5,222 nucleotides of DNA from Methanomethylovorans sp. (GTDB taxonomy: Archaea > Halobacteriota > Methanosarcinia > Methanosarcinales > Methanosarcinaceae), in NCBI GenBank assembly GCA_020854785.1, contig JAHFZE010000223.1:1-5222 (forward strand), in the 5' to 3' direction. Made by a program: the position numbers and the translations under genes. This document shows positions 1 through 5,222 of the stretch, in pieces. The notes beneath the pieces were generated by a model, which worked only from the letters and a program-made list of their open reading frames with translations, did not search any database and had not been told where the DNA came from. Position 1 is the first letter of the stretch; every line of letters begins with the position of its first letter.

Positions 1-480
1 AGATACAGAAAACGTTATGCCTCCAATCTGGTTTGCGCCTGCTGCTGTTGATCTGTCGATAATGGCACTCACATTGTCCAGCATCTGTGTAGTGACCTGC
101 ACCGTATTGGAAGCAGAATAGGCCACTATGGTGGGAGTACCTGTATAATCGTATACTGGTTGAATTGAAACATAGGATGTCTTCATTTCGTTATCCTCTA
201 GTCCTATATTTTTAAGTTCTCCAATAACAGAACTCATCAAAGCTGCATTTCTGGTCGATGCTTCATTCGCAGTAGGCGATTGCACAACTACCCCTATGCT
301 TAATGAAGCTGTATCGGGGATCAGCTTTTTTTCAGCAGAGCCAGAAATGGAAATAGTATGTTCACCATTCTGACCTGAAGAAGATACTGAACCAGCGTAT
401 ATGATCGCTGCCATCAATGCCACAGCTATTGCAAGCACAACAAGGATAATATACATTGTATTGTTAGTTTCGTTTGCCAT
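1..480 (-). CDS. SIMPL-domain (DUF541/YggE-like) exported protein, N-terminal part
   Basis: The frame is open from an ATG at 480 to the window edge, giving 160 residues with no stop, so the C-terminus lies outside. Residues 9-29 form one hydrophobic stretch (MYIILVVLAIAVALMAAIIY), read as a membrane anchor or uncleaved signal. From about residue 41 the sequence matches the SIMPL pattern: a first strand ISISGSAEKKLIPDTASLSI, a helix rich in Ala/Asn (ANEASTRNAALMSSVIGELK), the 'K-x-S-Y-V-S-I-x-P-V-Y-D-Y' strand near 100-112, and 'AGANQIGGITFSVS' at 147-160. Members usually have about 200-250 residues, so roughly a third is missing. The start is supported by GGAGGAG at 485-491, four bases before the ATG. 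Function in archaea is not established; bacterial relatives are periplasmic or membrane proteins linked to stress and outer-surface organisation. It lies 142 bp downstream of the large surface-protein gene on the same strand. Family call is firm; role is not. Confidence 0.88.
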   Translation of the reverse strand, partial: MANETNNTMYIILVVLAIAVALMAAIIYAGSVSSSGQNGEHTISISGSAEKKLIPDTASLSIGVVVQSPTANEASTRNAALMSSVIGELKNIGLEDNEMKTSYVSIQPVYDYTGTPTIVAYSASNTVQVTTQMLDNVSAIIDRSTAAGANQIGGITFSVS

Positions 481-502
481 TCTACTCCTCCATGATCTCA
501 AA

Positions 503-522
503 AGATACCATGAAGAGTATCT
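503..522 (-). other. Small stem-loop in the SIMPL gene leader
   Basis: On the minus strand AGATAC and GTATCT form a 6-bp stem around an 8-base loop, directly followed by a run of T, about 22 bases before the ATG at 480 and just upstream of the ribosome-binding site. It could be a leader structure affecting translation or an early termination point. The stem is short and A/T-rich, so chance is possible. Confidence 0.25.
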
Positions 523-559
523 AGTAGTTTCGTTCTTAAAGCTTGCTGCAAATACTTAG

Positions 560-598
560 AAAATATAGAAAAATATGGAGCGAAATGGTTTCCGCTCC
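560..598 (-). terminator. Terminator-like hairpin plus T-rich tract after the large surface-protein gene
   Basis: Reading the minus strand after the TAA at 623-625, GGAGCG (598-593) pairs with CGCTCC (582-577). Three further A-T pairs inside can form around a single bulged base. The stem is followed at once by the T-rich tract ATATTTTTCTATATTTT (576-560). Archaeal RNA polymerase stops mainly at oligo-T, and the hairpin strengthens the call. It would separate the large gene from the SIMPL gene. The end of the tract (CTATATTTT) could also serve as a weak TATA element for the SIMPL gene, about 85 bp from its ATG. Confidence 0.6.
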
Positions 599-622
599 AG
601 AACACTGTTCTTCTCATCCTTT

Positions 623-3166
623 TTAAGTTATGGTTAACATAGGCCTTCTGGTAGGAACTGATGAGTCAGAGCTGTAGAACGAAATGTAATCTCCGCTCTC
701 TGTCTTTGCCTTGAGGAAGAAACCAGTGTTCTTGCTCTTTCCGCTTATGTACTCCTGAACGAGCTGCGTGACATCCAGTTCATAATATTGGTTATCAGCC
801 AGCTTACTGGCAGGGAACGTAAGGGATGCATACGGTGTGCTGCCCTGAGCAACGCCATTCTTATCGTACCAGTTACCTCCTGCTGTGCTCCAGGGAGTAC
901 CAGAAGCACGGTTATTCCAGTTGACATACTGCGGGTCCCACTCAACCGGGCGGTAGACCTCGACCACGGTATCAGAAGCTCGTGTCTTATCAGACGGGTA
1001 ATACCAATACAGGGATAGAGTCGCCTTAGATATTGTGTCTGTTGTGCTGTAACCGCTAAGATCGAACATCATTAGGTCCCTGCAGCGAGTTGAGCTTCTG
1101 CCAATATCAAGGTAAGCTAAACTTGAATAGACATTGCCTGGATATGACTCGATCAGCCTATTGTCATAAGTAGCGGAATATGACACAGAGTCTGAAGTTG
1201 ATGTGCCTGGACCTGTGGGCGTTGTTGTGCCGCTGGCAACTACAACTACAGTTACTGTGTCCGTGGCTGTCTGACCGGCCGTGTCGGTGACGGTAAGGGT
1301 CACAACATAGGTCTCTGCTGCATTAAATGTCTTCGTGGCAGTAGCTCCGGTAGCTTCAGTGGTGATACCGTTAGAGGCATCGAAGTCCCAGGAATAAGAA
1401 GCTATACCATTATCATCCGTGGAAGAAACGCCATTGAAAATGACAGCAGAACCTACAGTTACGGTTTGATCGGCACCGGCATTGGCGACAGGAAGAGCAT
1501 CTATCTGATTGGGAACCGTTGAACCACTCTTGGATGCCTGGGCAGTGTCCCCATACCTACCGATATTGATGACCCCACCGTTTGGAGAGGGTTCATTGCT
1601 GTACGCAGATCCGGAATATCCTGCGTCGATCAGTGAGCTGGAAACTGGATCAGTTACCCACCTACCATTTGAATAACGACCTGCCGTGCTCTTGAGATGG
1701 TAGTCACGAGAGTTCACGTTAGAATTCGTTGAATCTGCACACTGTGGCTCAACATGGAGATTGTTGGTCATTGTTATACTTCCACCATATGTGTCTCCAT
1801 TTTTATTGTTGTAGAAATTATTGTTCTGAACAACAAATCTGGAGTACGTTGGATTGGTATTCCATATTCCCACACCAGACCCGGTAACTGATGAAACGCC
1901 ATCGCAGTTCATTATGATGTTGTTCCGTACATAAGTTGTAAATTGCGTCTGTTGCTGACGTCGGTCCGGACGCAGATACCACTTCACAGCTGCGTGCCCG
2001 CCATCATCAAAAACGTTGTTCTCGATAATGGTATTATCAAAGTCACCCAAAGTGATAGCAGCATTACTGTATCCAGTGTTTGTTTTGTATTGGCCGACAT
2101 TAGTAAAGATATTATGGTGAATATGTACATTCTTAGCATGGATGACATTGTCCTGGTAGTTCGCAGACATCCAGACGCCTGCACCATTGATAGTATGGAT
2201 GCGGTTATTGTAGATTTCAATATTATCGAAGACAACGTTCGAAGTAGAGGTTGTAGCTATCTGGATTGCAGGACCGGTAGAATCTCCGGAAATGGAGGAA
2301 TAGATAAGATTATCATGGATAGTAGAGTCTCTATTGCCATCTGCATACCTGCAGGCGCTGTTCGTTCGCGTGAAAACGGTGTTGTAAGCGAACTCGACAT
2401 TACTGCATGCAATAGCATATAGAACATCATGGCCTAGTTTATACACATCGTTATTAACAAATTTGATATTCTTACTATTTCTGATCTTCAATCCATCACC
2501 ACACCCCCATTCAAGACGCATGTGGGAAACTTCTATGTTATCAGAATTCTCAAAATACATCATGTTATAATATCCGCTTCCAAGAGAAACACCCTGGTTT
2601 TCGCTGTTGCCATCGATAGTAAAGCCTGTGATCACTATATTACCGGCTCTTGTTTCACCCCGGATAATTGGAACATCGCTAGACCAACCTGCCCTTGGAA
2701 CAAGTTTTATCTCAGCAGTTGAGTCGCCTGTGAGTTTTGTGTTTGCACCGATGTTGAGAGTACCGGCTATCCAGTAGGTATTTGGACCTTTCAGGTACAC
2801 AGTACCGCCACCAATACTTTTAGTATATGCCAGTGCTTTATTTATTTCAATATGATCGTTGGTTCCGTCACAATTATAGTCGCCACTTCCATCTGCAGCA
2901 ACATACACAGTTGCTGCTGAGGATAGACCGGATCCGACTATTGAAAAACACAGGAAACAAAAAGATAATCCAAGAATGAAAACAGGTATTTTTTTAAATG
3001 TGGTGTTGTCTTTAATTTTAAAAAAATTATCTTTAATAGAGAAGGTAGTTGCTAGTGAGAAGAAGGAGCTGCTCAGCCATAAAGCTATCAGCAATACATG
3101 ACGGGATTTAGACCACCTATGGGCACTAAATCTTTCAAAAATGTTAAAACGTATATTATTAACCAT
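623..3166 (-). CDS. Disaggregatase-related surface protein: beta-helix, PKD and DNRLRE-like domains
   Basis: The 847-residue product is exported. Two hydrophobic segments (about 23-41 and 60-85) precede the mature region; the second, after FKK and ending LSSAA, resembles a cleavable signal peptide. Residues 86-540 form a right-handed beta-helix of the pectin-lyase type, opening with VYVAADGSGDYNCDGTND and carrying repeated N-x-V/I-x-N-N rungs. The end of this region (DYHLKSTAGRY ... EPSPNGGVINIGRYGDTAQA, 488-544) is typical of Methanosarcina disaggregatase-associated regions. Residues 556-643 are a PKD domain (YSWDFDASN at 591-599), 644-660 a Thr/Ser/Pro/Gly linker, and 661-847 a DNRLRE or disaggregatase-repeat-like domain. 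In Methanosarcina mazei, disaggregatase degrades the methanochondroitin matrix holding cell clumps together. A similar matrix-binding or -cleaving role is inferred here, with no catalytic residues assigned. There is no C-terminal membrane anchor. The start rests on the ribosome-binding site at 3174-3180; the next Met is residue 202. Confidence 0.9.
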   Translation of the reverse strand: MVNNIRFNIFERFSAHRWSKSRHVLLIALWLSSSFFSLATTFSIKDNFFKIKDNTTFKKIPVFILGLSFCFLCFSIVGSGLSSAATVYVAADGSGDYNCDGTNDHIEINKALAYTKSIGGGTVYLKGPNTYWIAGTLNIGANTKLTGDSTAEIKLVPRAGWSSDVPIIRGETRAGNIVITGFTIDGNSENQGVSLGSGYYNMMYFENSDNIEVSHMRLEWGCGDGLKIRNSKNIKFVNNDVYKLGHDVLYAIACSNVEFAYNTVFTRTNSACRYADGNRDSTIHDNLIYSSISGDSTGPAIQIATTSTSNVVFDNIEIYNNRIHTINGAGVWMSANYQDNVIHAKNVHIHHNIFTNVGQYKTNTGYSNAAITLGDFDNTIIENNVFDDGGHAAVKWYLRPDRRQQQTQFTTYVRNNIIMNCDGVSSVTGSGVGIWNTNPTYSRFVVQNNNFYNNKNGDTYGGSITMTNNLHVEPQCADSTNSNVNSRDYHLKSTAGRYSNGRWVTDPVSSSLIDAGYSGSAYSNEPSPNGGVINIGRYGDTAQASKSGSTVPNQIDALPVANAGADQTVTVGSAVIFNGVSSTDDNGIASYSWDFDASNGITTEATGATATKTFNAAETYVVTLTVTDTAGQTATDTVTVVVVASGTTTPTGPGTSTSDSVSYSATYDNRLIESYPGNVYSSLAYLDIGRSSTRCRDLMMFDLSGYSTTDTISKATLSLYWYYPSDKTRASDTVVEVYRPVEWDPQYVNWNNRASGTPWSTAGGNWYDKNGVAQGSTPYASLTFPASKLADNQYYELDVTQLVQEYISGKSKNTGFFLKAKTESGDYISFYSSDSSVPTRRPMLTIT

Positions 3167-3173
3167 ATTTGTA

Positions 3174-3180
3174 CACCTCT
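3174..3180 (-). promoter_or_regulatory. Ribosome-binding site fixing the start of the 847-residue protein
   Basis: AGAGGTG on the minus strand sits seven bases before the ATG at 3166 and matches the archaeal anti-Shine-Dalgarno sequence well. It matters because the start gives an unusual N-terminal extension ahead of a normal-looking signal peptide. No ATG, GTG or TTG was found in the stretch just before that signal peptide (residues about 38-60), so this site is the best support for the long form. Confidence 0.7.
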
Positions 3181-3250
3181 TTGTATTTGTTTTAAATGAT
3201 CCTGATACTCTGCTTGATTCGAATTATTTTATTCAAGATGTTGGGCTTGA

Positions 3251-3509
3251 GTAGAAAAGGATCCAGCTGTGAACAAACGGTCCATGATCATGATGGACAC
3301 AGCAATGAAACCTATATTTGATCATTCATTGTTCGACATCTCAGAGCCTGCGATTTTGAGGCGATCCTGTTCCTCTGTTCAAAACAGAGGATCCAGTCCA
3401 TGAAAGACATCTGGTTTACCTCAAGGCCAACGATATTCTAGATCTTGTTAAGAGACCATATCATGTGATTTTTGGAACAGAGCTCTCAAGACAATATTTG
3501 TTATGCTGA
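3251..3509 (+). pseudogene. Possible relic of a coding sequence with one frameshift
   Basis: Two overlapping open stretches in different plus-strand frames read like protein. The first (3251-3403) includes MKPIFDHSLFDISEPAIL and ends at TGA 3401-3403. The second (3360-3509) includes DPVHERHLVYLKANDILDL and FGTELSRQYLL, ending at TGA 3507-3509. A single frame change between about 3360 and 3400 would join them into roughly 85 codons. A GTG at 3269 is the only plausible early start and has no clear ribosome-binding site. I do not recognise the family. The ratio of charged to hydrophobic residues looks more protein-like than the minus-strand readings of the same DNA, but both halves are short enough to be open by chance. 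Confidence 0.22.
3371..3391. other. Perfect 9-bp hairpin with a 3-base loop
   Basis: TCCTCTGTT and AACAGAGGA are exact inverted complements separated by CAA. There is no T-run on either side, so it does not look like a terminator. If the large gene is transcribed from the TATA box near 3570, this hairpin lies in the middle of its leader. It also falls in the overlap of the two frames of the possible broken ORF. Confidence 0.5.
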
Positions 3510-3568
3510 TCATTCTCTATTCAATTGCCAACAACCGTTTTTGGCATAAATTCGCATTAGATTTGAGA

Positions 3569-3576
3569 TATATAAA
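3569..3576 (-). promoter_or_regulatory. Consensus archaeal TATA box, possible distal promoter of the surface-protein gene
   Basis: The minus strand reads TTTATATA, an exact match to the archaeal box A consensus, with a purine-containing GGTAAGTATG upstream as a weak BRE. Transcription would begin near 3547-3551 and run toward the ATG at 3166, giving a leader of about 380 bases. The imperfect palindrome GCCAACAACCGTTTTTGGC (3527-3545) would lie at the very start of that RNA. The plus strand of the same site (TATATAAA) could also act as a promoter, but no gene follows it. AT-rich DNA makes chance matches frequent. Confidence 0.35.
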
Positions 3577-4233
3577 CATACTTACCAGCTTAAAGGCATA
3601 TAACACCTTAAATTAGTTAAATTGAGTGTTTTTCGAGCTTTTTAAGTATTTAAAGATAAAATATACCTTTTAAAAACATAAAATGTCTTTTTACTCCTTA
3701 TTTTTAACTAAAAGTACATTACTGGCATATTTAAAATGGATAATTATAAGGATAAAAGGGATCTTCAACCTATGGGGACAGTTTCAGGGATTGAGTATAG
3801 ATTCAAATATATGAAAAGCCCTATAAACCTGTTAAAATTTAATTTTTGAGCATAATTAAGGATATATTATAGAATTAGAACCCTTTAAAGCTTCATTAAC
3901 CATTATAAAGCATTTTACCTGCTTTTTACCTTAAAGTTGCAAAAGGTTTGCAGCACCCCAATGTAAAATTTGTTATTAGTTTTTAAAAATATAAGATGTA
4001 ATAAATAGATTTTAAAGTTACCGTTTTGTCATGATATGAGAGAGATTTTTCATCATTTTACTTTGAGTTGCCCTCAAAGATATCCATAAGCCTAATTCCT
4101 ATAATTAAAATCGATAATATATGCATAAGGAAAGAGGAACGATGAGATAGCAGAACTGATCAAAAGCTGAAAACAAGATACAGGAACAAGGTCATTGTAA
4201 GGCTTTCTTATCATAAAAGTAGTTATCTGTTAA

Positions 4234-4251
4234 ATTCTCCAAAAAGAGAAT
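4234..4251 (-). terminator. Terminator-like hairpin after the HEAT-repeat gene
   Basis: On the minus strand, starting 12 bases past the stop codon, ATTCTC pairs with GAGAAT around a TTTTTG loop. The T5 run is in the loop rather than after the stem, but archaeal termination depends chiefly on oligo-T, so this is a reasonable stop site for the HEAT-repeat transcript. Confidence 0.4.
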
Positions 4252-4263
4252 AATAGCTTACAT

Positions 4264-4608
4264 TCACTTCATACCCTTCTTTTCCTCTATCATTTTTAAT
4301 GCATCTGCAGCTCCCTGGCAAACATATTTATTGGGATCATGCAAGGTTTTATTAAGGGAGGCAACTGCCTTTGTATCTCCAATATTTCCCAGTGCATCGG
4401 CAGCCTGACGGCGGACATAGCTATCAGGATCTTCCAGGGCTTTTATGAGAGGATCAACAGCACTGGGAGTGCCGATCTTTCCCAGAGTATATGCTGCTTC
4501 TCTGCGCACCTGCACATCTTTTTCATATCCCAGTGCTTTGATGAGACCATCAACGTCGTTTTTCTTTTCCATGTCTTTAACATCTGGCTTACCAAATCCG
4601 AATAGCAT
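4264..4608 (-). CDS. Small HEAT-repeat (PBS-lyase-like) protein
   Basis: The 114-residue product consists of three tandem HEAT-like helical repeats at about residues 18-47, 48-78 and 79-108. Each follows the pattern DPLIKALxDPDxxVRRxAAxALGxIGD, as in EZ-HEAT/PBS-lyase HEAT proteins. The N-terminus [20 protein letters not shown] is the usual opening of small HEAT proteins in Methanosarcinaceae, which supports the ATG at 4608; the upstream GGGGT (about 8 bases away) is only a weak ribosome-binding site. No signal peptide, membrane segment or catalytic domain is present, so it is probably a cytoplasmic protein-binding scaffold; its partner is unknown. The third repeat is the least regular ([15 protein letters not shown]), with Cys where Arg is normal. 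It is divergent from the DUF3795 gene, with about 120 bp between the two starts. Confidence 0.88.
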   Translation of the reverse strand: MLFGFGKPDVKDMEKKNDVDGLIKALGYEKDVQVRREAAYTLGKIGTPSAVDPLIKALEDPDSYVRRQAADALGNIGDTKAVASLNKTLHDPNKYVCQGAADALKMIEEKKGMK

Positions 4609-4728
4609 GTGAAATGACCCCGTACAATTTTACTATAGATGCATCTTGTAAGTAGTTAAGTTTTAGTAGAGATGTTTAAAACATATTCCCGCCTAAGTGT
4701 AAGTAGCTGAATCTAAGTGGTTGAACAC
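4609..4728. promoter_or_regulatory. Divergent promoter region between the HEAT and DUF3795 genes
   Basis: The region is AT-rich and centred on the near-perfect palindrome ATGTTTAAAACAT (4672-4684). Its TTTAAA core can act as a TATA-like element on either strand: rightward initiation near 4705 would leave a leader of about 24 bases for the DUF3795 gene, and leftward initiation near 4650 a leader of about 40 bases for the HEAT gene. Both deduced start points fall on copies of the direct repeat listed separately. Shared control of the two genes is inferred from this geometry only. Confidence 0.4.
4647..4708. repeat. Paired direct repeat TGTAAGTAGYT flanking the divergent palindrome
   Basis: TGTAAGTAGTT (4647-4657) and TGTAAGTAGCT (4698-4708) differ at one base and lie 51 bp apart, one on each side of the palindrome at 4672-4684. 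A shorter CTAAGTG motif is also doubled at 4693-4699 and 4713-4719. These may be operator half-sites. A spacing near five helical turns would put both copies on one face of the DNA. Not matched to any known regulator. Confidence 0.35.
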
Positions 4729-5070
4729 ATGTCGACAATGCAAATAGGCTGCTGTGGCGCGTATTGTGGAACATGCAAGGCATTGAAGGAGCAAATGTGC
4801 AAGGGATGTAAGCTCGGATATGAAAATAAAGAGCGCGATCTCAGCAAGGCCAAATGCAGGATCAAGGTCTGTTGCATCAGCAGGAACTATAATTCCTGTG
4901 CGGATTGCCCGGAAATTGAGAAATGCCAGACCATCAATGAGTTCCATGGCAAACAAGGATACAAGTATACCAAATACAGGCAGGCGACAGAATTCATCAG
5001 ACAGAACGGTTATGATGAATTCATCAAAATAGCCGATACCTGGAAAAATGCATACGGGAAGTATAAATGA
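4729..5070 (+). CDS. DUF3795-type cysteine-rich protein
   Basis: The protein (113 residues from this start) opens with GCCGAYCGTC, the hallmark of DUF3795, followed by MCKGCKLGY, KCRIKVCC and SCADCPEIEKC. There are 12 cysteines, all within its first two thirds and mostly in C-x2-C or CC arrangements, which suggests binding of zinc or an iron-sulfur cluster. The C-terminal part (KYTKYRQATEFIRQNGYDEF ... WKNAYGKYK) is helical and typical of the same family. No signal peptide or membrane segment is seen, so it is likely cytoplasmic. Biochemical function of the family is unknown. Starts are possible at GTG 4717, ATG 4729 and ATG 4738. None has a good ribosome-binding site; family members usually begin just before GCCGAYC, so 4729 or 4738 is preferred. 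It is divergent from the HEAT gene and likely monocistronic, with a T-run 13 bases after its TGA. Confidence 0.87.
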   Translation: MSTMQIGCCGAYCGTCKALKEQMCKGCKLGYENKERDLSKAKCRIKVCCISRNYNSCADCPEIEKCQTINEFHGKQGYKYTKYRQATEFIRQNGYDEFIKIADTWKNAYGKYK

Positions 5071-5082
5071 TGCATGAAAGCA

Positions 5083-5119
5083 TTTTTGAGCAAAAACCCA
5101 TGCGATCAACGACCGCATG
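5083..5119. terminator. Convergent terminator region
   Basis: TTTTT (5083-5087) and AAAAA (5092-5096) lie back to back, so each strand has a T5 run here. On the plus strand the run comes 13 bases after the DUF3795 stop. On the minus strand it follows a hairpin, CATGCG/CGCATG (5119-5114 and 5104-5099, 9-base loop), then GG and T5, which is the layout of an intrinsic terminator. This implies a minus-strand transcript arriving from the right. Confidence 0.5.
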
Positions 5120-5222
5120 CAATGGAAAAAAGAATTAATTCTACAAGGCTTGCTATATCTGCCTCATCGCTGAAAAGGTATTCTTTTATCTCTTTGGCAA
5201 AGTTCTAATCATGCTGACTTAT
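5106..5222 (-). CDS. Possible C-terminal coding fragment with an in-frame TAG
   Basis: The minus-strand frame ending at TGA (5108-5106) is open for 32 codons (beginning NFAKEIKEYLFSDEAD and ending FSIACGR), preceded by an in-frame TAG at 5207-5205 and five more codons to the window edge. It reads as an amphipathic helix followed by a hydrophobic tail. The frame has no start codon after the TAG, but its stop lies in the loop of a hairpin followed by T5, as expected at a gene end. It could be the end of a gene that reads TAG as pyrrolysine, a broken gene, or chance. The family is not recognised and only 38 codons are visible. Confidence 0.25.

Larger units (their letters stand above)
3167..4263. 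other. Long AT-rich intergenic region without a convincing intact gene
   Basis: About 1.1 kb between the large surface-protein gene and the HEAT-repeat gene. The part from 3250 to 3510 is less AT-rich and holds a possible broken ORF, short repeats and a hairpin, listed separately. From 3560 to 4130 it is very AT-rich with many TATA-like and oligo-T runs, including two near-identical TTTTACCT motifs around 3913-3930. The only ATG-started ORF I noted there is 37 codons (3736-3849, plus), with no ribosome-binding site. I saw no tRNA, rRNA, CRISPR or transposase gene. Long non-coding stretches are common in Methanosarcina-type genomes, so length alone is not unusual. Confidence 0.7.

Noticed and set aside
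1200..1500. Repeated Thr/Val-rich coding DNA that could be taken for a tandem repeat
   Set aside because: It is explained by the beta-strands of one PKD domain and a Thr/Ser/Gly linker; there is no exact repeat unit.
1943..2422. A 159-codon plus-strand open frame opposite the beta-helix region
   Set aside because: It lies wholly inside the well-supported minus-strand surface-protein gene, has no ribosome-binding site and no recognisable family; it reflects the base composition of the repeats on the coding strand.
3196..3321. A 41-codon plus-strand ORF just upstream of the large gene
   Set aside because: No ribosome-binding site, hydrophobic start followed by a His/Asp-rich tail with no family resemblance, and it overlaps the leader of the divergent gene.
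3736..3849. A 37-codon plus-strand ORF in the AT-rich intergenic region
   Set aside because: No ribosome-binding site, a TATA-like element directly abutting the ATG, and a composition expected of AT-rich DNA.
4130..4253. Less AT-rich patch with a GAGG-like site before an ATG near 4142
   Set aside because: The ATG is followed after one codon by TAG, and other frames give only short fragments without a start; no gene can be supported.
4339..4605. An 88-codon plus-strand open frame opposite the HEAT-repeat gene
   Set aside because: The minus strand has unmistakable HEAT repeats; this frame has no start signal or recognisable domain.
4693..5118. A 141-codon minus-strand open frame opposite the DUF3795 gene
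   Set aside because: The plus-strand frame encodes a clear cysteine-motif family, while this one is its antisense shadow; its high Ile/Leu/Phe content follows from complementing Lys/Glu/Asn codons.

Overview
The window most likely comes from a methanogenic archaeon of the Methanosarcinaceae (Methanosarcina or a close relative). Three things point there: a large secreted protein built like the disaggregatase-related surface proteins of that family, a small HEAT-repeat protein and a Cys-rich DUF3795 protein of types common in these genomes, and archaeal signals (GGAGG/GAGGTG ribosome-binding sites, TTTATATA-like boxes, oligo-T ends). No database search was run; all family names come from reading the translated sequence.

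Layout, left to right. (1) 1-480, minus strand: the N-terminal 160 residues of a membrane-anchored or secreted SIMPL-domain (DUF541/YggE-like) protein, cut by the window edge. (2) 481-622: a short gap holding the terminator of the next gene and the leader of the SIMPL gene. (3) 623-3166, minus strand: an 847-residue exported protein with an unusual double-hydrophobic N-terminus, a right-handed beta-helix, a PKD domain and a C-terminal DNRLRE/disaggregatase-repeat-like domain. It is probably a cell-surface polysaccharide-binding or -cleaving protein. (4) 3167-4263: about 1.1 kb without a convincing intact gene. It has a possible broken ORF, a strong hairpin, and a consensus TATA box about 400 bp upstream of the large gene that would give it a long leader. 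(5) 4264-4608, minus strand: a 114-residue protein of three HEAT-like repeats. (6) 4609-4728: a compact divergent promoter region with a palindrome and short direct repeats. (7) 4729-5070, plus strand: a DUF3795-type protein with 12 cysteines. (8) 5071-5222: a convergent terminator region, then a possible C-terminal coding fragment on the minus strand that carries an in-frame TAG.

The two left-hand genes point the same way and both encode envelope or extracellular proteins, but a terminator-like hairpin between them argues for separate transcripts. The HEAT and DUF3795 genes are divergent and may share regulatory DNA. I see no mobile element, CRISPR array, tRNA or rRNA, and nothing that amounts to a clear new multi-gene system. 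The points most worth a second look are the N-terminus and long leader of the large surface protein, the decayed ORF upstream of it, and the TAG-containing fragment at the right edge.
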